A DNA stretch of 64,000 bases from the NCBI RefSeq assembly GCF_048381675.1, contig NZ_JBLWIS010000006.1:113358-177357 (forward strand). Reading direction: 5' to 3'. This document shows, piece by piece, positions 7,934 to 16,245 of the stretch. Every line of letters starts with the position of its first letter. Within the stretch, counting starts at the first letter, position 1. The position numbers were made by a program, and so were the translations under genes. This DNA comes from Advenella sp048381675. Its GTDB lineage: Bacteria > Pseudomonadota > Gammaproteobacteria > Burkholderiales > Burkholderiaceae_B. The notes under the pieces are model-generated. The model was not told where the DNA came from. It was given only the letters and a program-made list of their open reading frames with translations, and did not search any database.

Positions 7934-8956
7934 ATGCACCCAGACCAGGAGCAAGAGGTTTACAGGGCGGCTACCAGGCTGCTGCAAGGCGAGCTGGTTG
8001 CCTTTCCCACCGAAACGGTTTATGGCTTGGGTGCAGATGCCGAAAACCCGCAGGCGGTTGACAAAATTTACCAAGCCAAGGGCCGGCCCTCAAACCATCC
8101 GGTTATTGTGCACGTGGCACCCGAGGCAGATTTGTCTTACTGGGCCAAGGATATTCCCGAAGAAGCCCATCAACTCATCAATGCCTTCTGGCCTGGCCCT
8201 CTAACCCTTATTTTGCAACGCGCTACCCATATTCCTGACGCGGTCAGTGGCGGACAGGACAGCATTGGTATTCGTTGCCCGTCGCATCCTGTTGCCCAGG
8301 CCCTGTTGCGGCAATTTGCCGGGCTCAAGCTGTCAGGACAAGGGGGAATTGCCGCTCCTTCGGCCAACAAGTTTGGCCAGGTGTCGCCCACTTTGGCAGA
8401 GCACGTTATTAGCGAGTTTCCTGAAGAAGTGGCCAAGGGCATGCCCGTTCTTGAAGGGGGTGCCGCCGAGATTGGCATAGAATCAACCATTGTTGATTTG
8501 TCCCGGATCCAGCAGGGCGTTGGGGCGGTTTTGCTACGGCCCGGCCATATCAGTGCCAAGCAGATAGGCGAGGTGCTGGGTTATGCCCCACAATTGCCCG
8601 ATAGCCATGCACCCCGCGTATCGGGTACGCTTAAGGCGCACTATGCACCACGTACCCCTTTAATGTTATTTACCGCCCAGGAGTTGGCGCAAGGCACACT
8701 ACAAAACCGGGTGCCTGCCGGACAGAAATGGGCGGTTTTTGTTTTTGATGTCGGCCAGCAGCCGGAAACGGCCGGCATAGACTGGTTTGCGGTTTCCAAT
8801 GATCCGGTACAGTATGCCCATGAGCTTTATGCTTTTTTGCGCCAGGTAGACCGCTTGGGATATCAGCGAATCTGCATACAGGCCTTGCCTGAAGACCAGG
8901 GCTGGGAGGCGGTGAATGACCGTTTGCAAAGGGCTGCTGCGGCTTTCCCTAGGTGA
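7934..8956 (+). CDS. L-threonylcarbamoyladenylate synthase (Sua5 type)
   Basis: The 340-residue protein has an N-terminal YrdC domain with T-E-T-V-Y-G-L-G, K-G-R-P-S-N-H-P and S-A-N-K-F-G-Q. After about residue 210 comes a separate C-terminal domain, which makes it Sua5-like rather than a short YrdC/TsaC. It makes threonylcarbamoyl-AMP from threonine, bicarbonate and ATP for t6A37 modification of ANN-decoding tRNAs. The ATG follows the purK stop with no spacer and no clear ribosome site, suggesting translational coupling to purK. TcdA, which acts later on the same tRNA base, is encoded at 40.6 kb. Confidence 0.93.
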   Translation: MHPDQEQEVYRAATRLLQGELVAFPTETVYGLGADAENPQAVDKIYQAKGRPSNHPVIVHVAPEADLSYWAKDIPEEAHQLINAFWPGPLTLILQRATHIPDAVSGGQDSIGIRCPSHPVAQALLRQFAGLKLSGQGGIAAPSANKFGQVSPTLAEHVISEFPEEVAKGMPVLEGGAAEIGIESTIVDLSRIQQGVGAVLLRPGHISAKQIGEVLGYAPQLPDSHAPRVSGTLKAHYAPRTPLMLFTAQELAQGTLQNRVPAGQKWAVFVFDVGQQPETAGIDWFAVSNDPVQYAHELYAFLRQVDRLGYQRICIQALPEDQGWEAVNDRLQRAAAAFPR

Positions 8957-8980
8957 CATTTTTACCAAACACGATTATGA

Positions 8981-9006
8981 TTATCCGGTTATGAATAACC
9001 GGATAA
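8981..9006 (+). terminator. Perfect hairpin between sua5 and the M20 hydrolase
   Basis: TTATCCGGTTAT and its exact complement are separated by only two bases and followed by TTTT. It looks like a terminator for the purCEK-sua5 unit. It ends only four bases before the ATG of the next gene, so it would also occupy that gene's ribosome-binding region. Confidence 0.7.
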
Positions 9007-9010
9007 TTTT

Positions 9011-10195
9011 ATGATCCAGTTTACCGGCATTGATGAAATCGTCGCAATCCGGCGAGAGATCCATGCACATCCAGAGCTTTGCTATGAAGAGCATCGTACC
9101 GCCGCACTGGTAGAGAAAAAATTAAAAGAGTGGGGCATAGAATGTACAACCGGCGTCGGGAAAACCGGTGTGGTAGGCAGCATCAAGTCAGGAACTTCGA
9201 GTAAAACCATAGGCTTGCGGGCAGACATGGACGCCTTGCCCATGCAGGAAGAAAATAATTTTGCCCATCGCTCCCGCCATGATGGAAAAATGCATGGCTG
9301 TGGCCATGACGGGCATACAGCCATTTTGCTGGCTGCCGCAAAACATTTAAGCGAAAACCGTAATTTTGATGGTACGGTCCGGTTTATTTTCCAGCCAGCC
9401 GAAGAGGGTGGTGCCGGCGCCAAGGCCATGATTGAAGACGGGCTGTTTGAACGTTTTCCCTGTGATGCCGTGTTTGGCTTGCATAACTGGCCTGGCATGC
9501 CTGAAGGCAGTTTTGGCTATCGGGCCGGACCTTTGATGGCCTCGAGCAATGTTTTTCGCATCAATATACGGGGCAAGGGCGGGCATGCTGCGGCACCGCA
9601 AGACAGTGCCGACCCGGTTCCGGTCATTGCCCAACTGGTGCAGGCGTTGCAAACGGTGGTGTCACGCAATATCCGTCCCATTGATGCCGCTGTATTGTCG
9701 ATTACCCAAATCCATGCCGGAACGGCAAGCAATGTGATTCCCGACCATGGCTGGATTGGTGGTGCGGTTCGCGCTTTTACTGATGAGGTGGTAGACCTGA
9801 TCGAGGCGCGCATGAATAAGCTGGCAGCACAAATTGCCGAAGCATTTTCCTGCACCAGCGAAGTTATTTTCGAGCGACGTTATCCTGCCTTGGTCAATAG
9901 TGAAGCAGAAACCAAGCTGTGTGCCGAGGTCATGCGCAGCTTGTATGGAGAAGAAAAAAGCGCTGAATATGTGTTTGAGCATGAACCGGTCATGCCATCC
10001 GAGGATTTTTCCTTCATGTTGCAGGAAAAGCCTGGCTGTTATGTATTCCTGGGCAATGGCGACGGATCCCACCGCCAGCCGGATCACGGCCTGGGGCCTT
10101 GCCTGTTGCATAATCCCAGTTATGACTTTAATGACAACTTGCTGGGCATAGGCGCTTCTTTTTGGGTCAGGCTGACAGAAAAGTATCTGGGTTAA
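9011..10195 (+). CDS. M20-family amidohydrolase (hippurate hydrolase/aminoacylase-like)
   Basis: The 394-residue product starts with the family pattern I-R-R-E-I-H-A-H-P-E-L-C-Y-E-E. Metal ligands are visible in G-C-G-H-D-G-H-T-A and Q-P-A-E-E-G-G, and F-G-L-H-N-W-P-G is also conserved. M20D enzymes hydrolyse N-acyl or N-benzoyl amino acids in the cytoplasm with two metal ions; the exact substrate is unknown here. The first ATG, at 9011, fits the family N-terminus but lies right behind a perfect hairpin and has no visible Shine-Dalgarno. The next gene, a GhrA-like reductase, follows after 33 bases. Confidence 0.92.
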   Translation: MIQFTGIDEIVAIRREIHAHPELCYEEHRTAALVEKKLKEWGIECTTGVGKTGVVGSIKSGTSSKTIGLRADMDALPMQEENNFAHRSRHDGKMHGCGHDGHTAILLAAAKHLSENRNFDGTVRFIFQPAEEGGAGAKAMIEDGLFERFPCDAVFGLHNWPGMPEGSFGYRAGPLMASSNVFRINIRGKGGHAAAPQDSADPVPVIAQLVQALQTVVSRNIRPIDAAVLSITQIHAGTASNVIPDHGWIGGAVRAFTDEVVDLIEARMNKLAAQIAEAFSCTSEVIFERRYPALVNSEAETKLCAEVMRSLYGEEKSAEYVFEHEPVMPSEDFSFMLQEKPGCYVFLGNGDGSHRQPDHGLGPCLLHNPSYDFNDNLLGIGASFWVRLTEKYLG

Positions 10196-10228
10196 TCAAC
10201 CTTAAGCGCTTAATCTAAAGGACACGAG

Positions 10229-11167
10229 TTGAATATTATCCTGGCTTCCGAGTCGCATGAATATGCCGATAACTGGTTGAAAATCATCAAGGCAAAATAC
10301 CCCCATTGGCATGCTTTTGTCTACCAGCCAGGAATGCCACACCCTGGTGTGGCGGTTACCCGGGCAATTGTCTGGAAACCACCCGTTTCATTGTTTACAG
10401 ACTATCCCGGGCTGAAGCACCTGTTCAATATGGGGGCGGGCGTAGATGCCATTTTGCGGCAACCTGGCTTGCCGGCCGACATTCAGGTTATCCGCCTTGA
10501 AGATGCCGGAATGGCCGATAAAATGCTGGAATATGTCATTCATTTCTTGTCAAAAATGACCCGTCCTTTTGATCAATATGCCCGTTTTCAGCAACAGCAG
10601 CAATGGAAGCCCCTGCCAGAGCAGGCTTCCAGCCAGATGGCCGTGGGGGTGATGGGTCTGGGGGTTATTGGGCAGAAAATCGCGCAGGCACTGGCCGGGT
10701 TGGGATATACGGTGCATGGCTGGTCCCGTAGCGAACGAAAACTGCAGGGTGTATCTACGTATGCCGGTGAAACAGGATTGTCCGCTTTTTTAAAAAATAC
10801 GCGTATCCTCATTAATGTATTGCCACTGACACAGCAAACCCGGGGCATTCTTAACCGGCAAACCTTGGGCCAATTGCAGGCACCAGCGGGCCTGATCAAT
10901 ATTGGCCGTGGCGAACACCTGCATGAAGAAGACCTGCTTGAACTGATGAAATCGGGCCATATTGGCAAGGCGGTACTTGATGTTTTCAGTACGGAACCTT
11001 TGCCTCATGGACATCCCTTCTGGCTGCATCCCGACATTATTGTGACACCGCATATTTCCGGTCCTACCAATGATGAGCTTGCCCTGGCCCAGATCAGCCT
11101 GAAAATTGCCGATCTTGATCATGGTCGGGAAATGGGTGGCGTTGTGTCAAGGGAAGCGGGTTATTAA
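10229..11167 (+). CDS. Glyoxylate/hydroxypyruvate reductase A-like 2-hydroxyacid dehydrogenase
   Basis: This 312-residue protein carries the NAD(P)-binding motif G-L-G-V-I-G (about residue 145) and the catalytic set of the D-2-hydroxyacid dehydrogenase family. That set is Arg in N-I-G-R-G-E, Glu in F-S-T-E-P-L-P, and His in T-P-H-I-S-G-P. Overall it resembles GhrA, which reduces glyoxylate and hydroxypyruvate with NADPH. The start is TTG, supported by AAAGGA eight bases upstream and by the N-terminal strand N-I-I-L-A-S-E-S. It may share a transcript with the amidohydrolase upstream. Confidence 0.92.
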   Translation: MNIILASESHEYADNWLKIIKAKYPHWHAFVYQPGMPHPGVAVTRAIVWKPPVSLFTDYPGLKHLFNMGAGVDAILRQPGLPADIQVIRLEDAGMADKMLEYVIHFLSKMTRPFDQYARFQQQQQWKPLPEQASSQMAVGVMGLGVIGQKIAQALAGLGYTVHGWSRSERKLQGVSTYAGETGLSAFLKNTRILINVLPLTQQTRGILNRQTLGQLQAPAGLINIGRGEHLHEEDLLELMKSGHIGKAVLDVFSTEPLPHGHPFWLHPDIIVTPHISGPTNDELALAQISLKIADLDHGREMGGVVSREAGY

Positions 11168-11189
11168 GGCTTGCGCATTTGCCATCAAC

Positions 11190-11216
11190 ACGGCAATGCA
11201 CAATTGCGATTGCCGT
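11190..11216. terminator. Hairpin between converging genes
   Basis: ACGGCAAT pairs with ATTGCCGT across an 11-base loop between the reductase (+) and the tail-anchored protein gene (-). No T run follows on either strand, so it is only a possible terminator. Confidence 0.4.
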
Positions 11217-11227
11217 TGGTGAGGTTA

Positions 11228-12076
11228 TCAGGTTAGCGCAAAATAGGCGGCAAAAATAATCAGCAAAATAATAATAAACCGGAGTACCGAGATCGTATTT
11301 TTAGGCCCAGTTGTATAGGGGATTTGTTCGGGGATGTCAGCAACAGGATCTGGGCTGGCAGTTGTTTCTGTTGCCGCTTCATGTGGACTGGCCGACGCGG
11401 GTTCTGGCTCTGGTGATTCGCCTGATGGACGGGTTAATGATTCCAGTAATTTTTTCTGATTGGCCCTGATGAGTGCTTCCAGGTCTGGCAAGGGCCAGAG
11501 GTTCTCTGCGCGACCGGTTAACACCATGAAAGGGTCAACGTTGGGGGCTTGAAGTTCTTCGAGAATACCTTTGATTTCAAATTTCAAATCGCTGTCAGCG
11601 GCCAGCTTATCGAGTGGCATGCCTTCTTTGAGTTTTTGCCAGTCGCGGGCACGATTTCGCAGCATGAAACGCCAGTCTTCTCCAGAGGCTTGTTCAATTT
11701 CTGACAATTGGGTGGTTCGGAGGATGATAAAGGCCCCGGTCATTTTTTCTTGCAGGAAAACATCAAATTTTTTCAGGATCGGGTGCCATTGTTCCGGCAA
11801 GATGTTTGCAAGGGCTTCCAGTCGATGGGTCCAGTGCCTGAGCGCTTCATTGGTAGGGGCGCTTAGATAGGGATAGGTTTTTTCCGGATCATCACCGATG
11901 CGGGCTGTCTGGATATGGGTATCGTCAAACAGGGCCCACCAGAACAGTGCGGGCCAATGACGGGCCTGAAGCTCAAGAACCATATCTTGCTTGAAAACAT
12001 TATGCAATGCAATATTATCGCCATCAGGAATGGACTCATGGCTTAACAGATTGGCAAGATAAACAACGTCCTGCAT
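11228..12076 (-). CDS. Unrecognised 282-residue protein with C-terminal membrane anchor
   Basis: I do not recognise the family. The first ~215 residues look soluble and rich in Trp, Leu and charged residues (for example H-W-P-A-L-F-W-W-A-L-F-D-D). A Pro/Glu/Ser/Ala-rich linker follows at about residues 218-255. The protein ends in a single hydrophobic helix, roughly residues 260-281, with almost nothing after it, so it is probably tail-anchored in the inner membrane with the soluble part in the cytoplasm. There is no signal peptide. It begins 20 bases after the MazG-like gene on the same strand, so the two are likely co-transcribed. The start is the ATG of M-Q-D-V-V-Y, with AAGGAACC upstream. 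Confidence 0.75.
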   Translation of the reverse strand: MQDVVYLANLLSHESIPDGDNIALHNVFKQDMVLELQARHWPALFWWALFDDTHIQTARIGDDPEKTYPYLSAPTNEALRHWTHRLEALANILPEQWHPILKKFDVFLQEKMTGAFIILRTTQLSEIEQASGEDWRFMLRNRARDWQKLKEGMPLDKLAADSDLKFEIKGILEELQAPNVDPFMVLTGRAENLWPLPDLEALIRANQKKLLESLTRPSGESPEPEPASASPHEAATETTASPDPVADIPEQIPYTTGPKNTISVLRFIIILLIIFAAYFALT

Positions 12077-12096
12077 GTTGGGTTCCTTATGCTTTT

Positions 12097-12447
12097 TTAA
12101 AGTTCGGTGTATTTTTTGGCATTGCCCCGTGCTTTGTCCAGCGGGTATTTAATGTCATTAAGTGCCAGCTTTTCTGCCGCAGCCTCTAGGATATCAATAT
12201 CAAGCACCCGGCTAATTGTTAATAAATACAGGAAAACATCGGCTATTTCGTGCTTTACCGCCTGCAGTTTCTGGGGGTCAAGCCGCAAGGACTCTTCTTC
12301 TGTCATCCATTGAAAAATTTCCAGCAATTCAGCGGCTTCAACCGTAAGGGCCATGGCAATGTTTTTGGGAGAGTGATATTTGTCCCATTCTCTTTCATGG
12401 GCAAATTGCCTGAGCTTTTGCTTGATATGATCAAGATCAGCAGCCAT
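12097..12447 (-). CDS. MazG-like nucleotide pyrophosphohydrolase
   Basis: The 116-residue protein has the all-alpha MazG-like metal-binding pattern: E-A-A-E-L-L-E-I-F-Q-W (E-x2-E motif) and later H-E-I-A-D-V-F-L-Y-L (E-x3-D motif). Such short proteins (RS21-C6/dCTPase type) hydrolyse nucleoside triphosphates to monophosphate and pyrophosphate, cleaning the nucleotide pool. The N-terminal K-Y-H-S-P-K-N-I-A-M-A-L is typical of this subgroup. It is followed on the same strand by the tail-anchored protein. Confidence 0.9.
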   Translation of the reverse strand: MAADLDHIKQKLRQFAHEREWDKYHSPKNIAMALTVEAAELLEIFQWMTEEESLRLDPQKLQAVKHEIADVFLYLLTISRVLDIDILEAAAEKLALNDIKYPLDKARGNAKKYTEL

Positions 12448-12482
12448 TTTCTTCCTTAAATATGAACAATTATAAATGCATA

Positions 12483-12511
12483 AAAGCAGCCGGCTATTTT
12501 CCGGCTGCTTT
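12483..12511. terminator. Terminator after the zinc alcohol dehydrogenase
   Basis: AAAGCAGCCGG pairs perfectly with CCGGCTGCTTT around a 7-base loop. On the minus strand it lies just after the dehydrogenase stop and before the MazG-like gene, separating the two units. Confidence 0.78.
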
Positions 12512-12533
12512 GGGTGGATGGTGAAGTAAAGAT

Positions 12534-13628
12534 TTATGGCTTGATGGCGATCTTCAGCACGCCGTCACGCTGGTTGGCAAAAAGGTCATAGGCCTCGACA
12601 ATGTCGTCGAGTTTGTATTCATGGGTTACTAGCGCTTCAAGGTTGACCCGGCCGGATTCGACGATCTTGAGCAGGCGACGCATTCTTTCCTTGCCGCCGG
12701 GGCATAGTGCGGTAACGATTTTGTGATCGCCAAGGCCCGCGGCAAATGCACTGACCGGAATGGTCAGGTCTTGAGAGTAAACGCCCAGGCTGGACAGCGT
12801 GCCGCCCGGTTTCAGGACGCGAAGTGCCTGTTCAAAGGTGGCTTGGGTACCCAGTGCTTCAATGCTGACATCCACTCCACGACCGGCGGTCAGTTTCATG
12901 ATTTCGTCAACCACATCGACTTTTTTGAAGTTAAGGGTAACATCGGCACCCATTTGGCGGGAAATTTCCAGGCGTTCGTCGACACCGTCTACGGCGATAA
13001 TGGTGGCAGCTCCACGCAGTTTTGCGCCAGCGGTGGCACACAGGCCAATAGGGCCCTGGGCGAAGATGACAACCGTGTCACCAATTTTGATGTCGCCATT
13101 TTCAGCACCCTTGAAGCCGGTTGACATGATGTCGGGGCACATGAGTACCTGTTCATCGGTCAGGGCATCGGGTACCGGCGCCAGGTTGGCCTGCGCATCG
13201 GGGACCAGTACATATTCGGCCTGGGTGCCATCGATAATGTTACCAAAACGCCAGCCACCGGTTGCCTTGTAGCCGTGGCAGGCGCAAGTGCCACTGGCGG
13301 TCAGATAGCCGCCATCTTGTGAAGGGAATCCGTCCTGGCACGCATACGAGGTGAAGCTGGGACAAATGGCGCCGGCAATGACCCGTTGTCCTTCTTGGTA
13401 GCCGGTTACGTTACTGCCCAGTTTTTCAATGATGCCCACTGGTTCGTGGCCAACGGTCAGTCCGGGTGCAACCGGATATTCACCTTTCAGGATATGAACG
13501 TCTGTGCCGCAGATGGTGGTGGTGGTAATGCGCAGGAGTGCGTCGTTGGGGCCAACATCGGGGATGGCTTTTTCCTGGATTTCGATTCGGCCAGGCGCAA
13601 CAAAAACAGCAGCTTTCATGGTAGACAT
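12534..13628 (-). CDS. Zinc-dependent alcohol dehydrogenase (MDR family)
   Basis: The 364-residue protein is a medium-chain dehydrogenase. The catalytic zinc site is seen as T-I-C-G-T-D-V-H and G-H-E-P-V-G, and the NAD(P) fold as A-Q-G-P-I-G-L-C-A with a following A-V-D-G. The lobe that normally carries four closely spaced structural-zinc cysteines instead has I-C-P-S-F-T-S-Y-A-C-Q-D and a later T-C-A-C-H, an arrangement found in a subgroup near isopropanol/secondary-alcohol dehydrogenases. Substrate is uncertain. AGGAGG lies just before the ATG. The gene is transcribed alone, divergent from queE. Confidence 0.92.
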   Translation of the reverse strand: MSTMKAAVFVAPGRIEIQEKAIPDVGPNDALLRITTTTICGTDVHILKGEYPVAPGLTVGHEPVGIIEKLGSNVTGYQEGQRVIAGAICPSFTSYACQDGFPSQDGGYLTASGTCACHGYKATGGWRFGNIIDGTQAEYVLVPDAQANLAPVPDALTDEQVLMCPDIMSTGFKGAENGDIKIGDTVVIFAQGPIGLCATAGAKLRGAATIIAVDGVDERLEISRQMGADVTLNFKKVDVVDEIMKLTAGRGVDVSIEALGTQATFEQALRVLKPGGTLSSLGVYSQDLTIPVSAFAAGLGDHKIVTALCPGGKERMRRLLKIVESGRVNLEALVTHEYKLDDIVEAYDLFANQRDGVLKIAIKP

Positions 13629-13692
13629 GGTAGTCCTCCTAGGTGAGATGGCTTAAAGGGGAGTACAAGATACTTCACTCCACTGTGTATGA

Positions 13693-13708
13693 CTATACAA
13701 CTATACAA
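13693..13708. promoter_or_regulatory. Tandem CTATACAA repeat in the adh-queE divergent region
   Basis: Two adjacent copies of CTATACAA are preceded by TGTAT, giving a TTGTATAG-like pattern on the other strand. Such half-sites resemble GntR-family operators. It lies about 65 bases upstream of the dehydrogenase gene. Functional role is inference. Confidence 0.3.
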
Positions 13709-13804
13709 TCCAAAAATGACAGGATATCTAAGCAATTTTAAGGTTTTGTTGTTCGAGGACTAGTCAATTAAGGTCAACAGAAAGGGCTGGCAAGTTAGAA
13801 TACG

Positions 13805-14464
13805 ATGTTATCAATTAAAGTAGATGCTGACGTGGTTTATTCAGTCAAGGAAATATTCAAGACATTGCAGGGAGAGGGCGCGCAGGCCGGGCGTACGGCC
13901 GTATTTTGTCGCTTCTCAGGTTGCAATTTGTGGTCGGGCCGTGAACAGGATCGTGCCGGTGCACAATGCACTTTCTGTGATACCGATTTTGTCGGTACCG
14001 ATGGCACTGATGGGGGCAAGTACGCCTCGGCCCACGCGCTGGCAGCAAAGCTGGCCATGATTTGGGGGGCGGGAACTGAAAACCGTTTTGTGGTTTTTAC
14101 CGGGGGAGAACCCCTGTTGCAACTGGATGACGACCTGATTCGGGCGGTGCATGAACAGGGATTTGAGATTGCGGTGGAAACCAATGGCACCTTGCCTGCC
14201 CCTGACGGCATTGACTGGATTTGTGTCAGCCCCAAGGCTGGTACAACACTGGTCCAGACCCGTGGCAATGAGCTGAAGCTGGTATATCCGCAACCAGGTA
14301 TAGACCCTGCGCAATTCGAGCATCTGGATTTCCAGCAATTCTGGCTCCAGCCCATGGATAACCTGGTGCAGCGTGAGAATACCGCACAGGCCATTGCCTG
14401 GTGCCTTGAGCATCCACGCTGGCGTCTAAGTACACAAACCCATAAAATTATAGGAATACGATAG
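13805..14464 (+). CDS. queE: 7-carboxy-7-deazaguanine synthase
   Basis: The 219-residue radical-SAM enzyme turns 6-carboxytetrahydropterin into 7-carboxy-7-deazaguanine, a queuosine precursor. The start of the fold is S-V-K-E-I-F-K-T-L-Q-G-E-G. The Fe-S cluster cysteines are C-x14-C-x2-C, running from S-G-C-N-L-W to C-T-F-C-D-T-D-F, a long loop known from Burkholderia QueE instead of the usual C-x3-C-x2-C. The SAM-binding T-G-G-E-P-L-L is present. Its TAG stop overlaps the GTG start of queC by one base, so the que genes form an operon. Confidence 0.96.
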   Translation: MLSIKVDADVVYSVKEIFKTLQGEGAQAGRTAVFCRFSGCNLWSGREQDRAGAQCTFCDTDFVGTDGTDGGKYASAHALAAKLAMIWGAGTENRFVVFTGGEPLLQLDDDLIRAVHEQGFEIAVETNGTLPAPDGIDWICVSPKAGTTLVQTRGNELKLVYPQPGIDPAQFEHLDFQQFWLQPMDNLVQRENTAQAIAWCLEHPRWRLSTQTHKIIGIR

Positions 14465-15180
14465 TGGCAAGCAATGCACTGGTACTTTTTTCCGGAGGCC
14501 AGGACTCAACGGCTTGTCTGGCCTGGGCATTAAGCCGTTTTGACCGGGTAGAGACCGTTGGATTCGATTATGGCCAGCGTCATCATGTGGAACTGGCATG
14601 CCGGCAAAACGTGATCGCTGAAATTCGTCGGCAGTTTCCCGATTGGAATGCCAGGCTGGGACAAGATCATCTGCTGGATCTGGGCTTGCTGGGGCAAATT
14701 TCAGATTGTGCCCTTACCAGCGAAACCGAAATCCGTTTTGCCGAAAGCGGCTTGCCCAATACGTTTGTGCCTGGCCGCAATCTTATTTTCCTTACTTTTG
14801 CTGCCACGCTGGCTTATCGCCGCAACCTTGGGGTTTTAGTAACCGGTGTGTGTGAAACCGATTACTCCGGTTATCCCGACTGCCGTAGCAACACCATGCA
14901 GGCTATGCAACTGGCGCTTAACCTGGGTATGGAACAGCAATTCAGGATAGAAACACCGCTGATGTGGCTGGACAAGGCACAAACCTGGCAGCTGGCTGCC
15001 GATTTGGGCGGAGAAGCGCTGCTGGACATTACCCGCGAGCACAGCCATACCTGTTATTTGGGCGAGCGCAATCGGCGTTTTGATTGGGGTTATGGCTGCC
15101 GTACTTGCCCCGCCTGTGAGCTGAGGGCAAAAGGATACGAAACATTTATGAAAGCATATCAGGGGGAGGTTGGTCGATGA
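14464..15180 (+). CDS. queC: 7-cyano-7-deazaguanine synthase
   Basis: The 238-residue protein has the PP-loop S-G-G-Q-D-S-T near its N-terminus, used to adenylate the carboxylate of CDG. Its C-terminal zinc cysteines are seen in the block C-Y-L-G followed by G-C-R-T-C-P-A-C. It makes preQ0 from CDG, ammonia and ATP. The GTG start overlaps the queE stop (TAGTG), and its own TGA overlaps the queD ATG (ATGA), so translation is coupled along the operon. Confidence 0.96.
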   Translation: MASNALVLFSGGQDSTACLAWALSRFDRVETVGFDYGQRHHVELACRQNVIAEIRRQFPDWNARLGQDHLLDLGLLGQISDCALTSETEIRFAESGLPNTFVPGRNLIFLTFAATLAYRRNLGVLVTGVCETDYSGYPDCRSNTMQAMQLALNLGMEQQFRIETPLMWLDKAQTWQLAADLGGEALLDITREHSHTCYLGERNRRFDWGYGCRTCPACELRAKGYETFMKAYQGEVGR

Positions 15181-15635
15181 TACGCATTACACGAAAAATG
15201 GAGTTTGATGCGGGTCATCGCATTCCAGACCATCGCAGCCAGTGCCGTAATTTGCACGGGCACCGTTATGTCCTGGAAATTACCCTTGAAGGCGAAGTGC
15301 GTGATACGCCCGGACAGTCAGACAACGGGATGGTGCTTGATTTTTCCGATATCAAGACGATTGCCCATGAGCGGGTGGTGGGGCCGTGGGATCATGCTTT
15401 CCTGGTTTGTCAAAGCGATACTGCAGTACTGGCGTTTCTTAAGTCAATGCCTGATCATAAAACGGTTGTGACCAGCAAAGTGCCAACGGCGGAAAACCTT
15501 GCGCAACTGGCTTTTGATTTGCTGGCTCCTGCATTTGAACAGCGCTATGGCAAAGACCTGGTCTTGCATCGGGTGAGGCTGTATGAGACGCCCAACTGCT
15601 GGGCCGATGCTACCAGGAAGACGGTCTCCTGTTAA
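15177..15635 (+). CDS. queD: 6-carboxy-5,6,7,8-tetrahydropterin synthase
   Basis: The 152-residue product shows F-D-A-G-H-R-I and C-R-N-L-H-G-H-R-Y, giving the three zinc histidines and the catalytic cysteine of the QueD/PTPS family. Later conserved parts are D-F-S-D-I-K, W-D-H-A-F-L and a C-terminal E-T-P-N-C-W-A. It converts dihydroneopterin triphosphate to carboxytetrahydropterin, the first specific step toward queuosine. It overlaps queC by four bases. No queF or folE is in the window. Confidence 0.96.
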   Translation: MIRITRKMEFDAGHRIPDHRSQCRNLHGHRYVLEITLEGEVRDTPGQSDNGMVLDFSDIKTIAHERVVGPWDHAFLVCQSDTAVLAFLKSMPDHKTVVTSKVPTAENLAQLAFDLLAPAFEQRYGKDLVLHRVRLYETPNCWADATRKTVSC

Positions 15636-15737
15636 TTGGTTTTTTTATGGCATGCCCTGTGGCATGCATGGCTCGGGCGGGTTGTCCTTGATGTGCTAAG
15701 ATGCCCGGTTTTTAATGGTTTTGAAGAAAAAATATTT

Positions 15738-16157
15738 ATGAAAATCAGGTCTTTTATACTGGAAGACGGCGAAGCCGTTATCCGTTTATGGAATGAGTGC
15801 GGTTTGGTCAGGCCATGGAATGATCCCCGGAAAGATATCGAACGCAAACTGACGACCCAGCCAGAATTGTTTTTGGTTAGCGAGAAAAATGGGGTGGTGG
15901 TAGGTTCGGCCATGATCGGTTACGAGGGGCACCGGGGATGGGTTTATTACCTCGCGGTTGATCCGGCATGTCAGGGGCAAGGTATTGGCCAAGCCTTAAT
16001 GCAAGAGGCCGAAAACCGGCTAATTGAAAGGGGTTGCCCCAAGATTCAGTTATTGGTGCGCAGCAATAATAGTAAGGTGCTGGCTTTTTACGAAAAGCTG
16101 GGATATGAGGTTGGTGATGTGCTTATGTTGGGCAAGCGGCTGATTCCTGACGAATAA
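15738..16157 (+). CDS. GNAT acetyltransferase (YpeA-like)
   Basis: The 139-residue protein is a GNAT-fold enzyme. The acetyl-CoA binding signature is Q-G-Q-G-I-G-Q-A-L (about residues 79-87), and the end has N-S-K-V-L-A-F-Y-E-K-L-G-Y. The N-terminus (M-K-I-R-S-F-I-L-E-D, then L-W-N-E-C-G-L) resembles E. coli YpeA. The acyl acceptor is unknown. The ATG at 15738 is chosen because the upstream extension of the frame lies in non-coding-looking DNA. Confidence 0.9.
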   Translation: MKIRSFILEDGEAVIRLWNECGLVRPWNDPRKDIERKLTTQPELFLVSEKNGVVVGSAMIGYEGHRGWVYYLAVDPACQGQGIGQALMQEAENRLIERGCPKIQLLVRSNNSKVLAFYEKLGYEVGDVLMLGKRLIPDE

Positions 16158-16245
16158 GAGGGTTAATTTGAAGGATGCTTATATAAGCAGCGAATAAGCG
16201 TGTATATTTATCCTATCAAAATATCATCAAGATCAAGGAGATATA

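Noticed and set aside
13741..13804. A possible preQ1 riboswitch ahead of queE
   Set aside because: No convincing hairpin with the required A-rich tail and C-rich pairing loop is visible in the leader.
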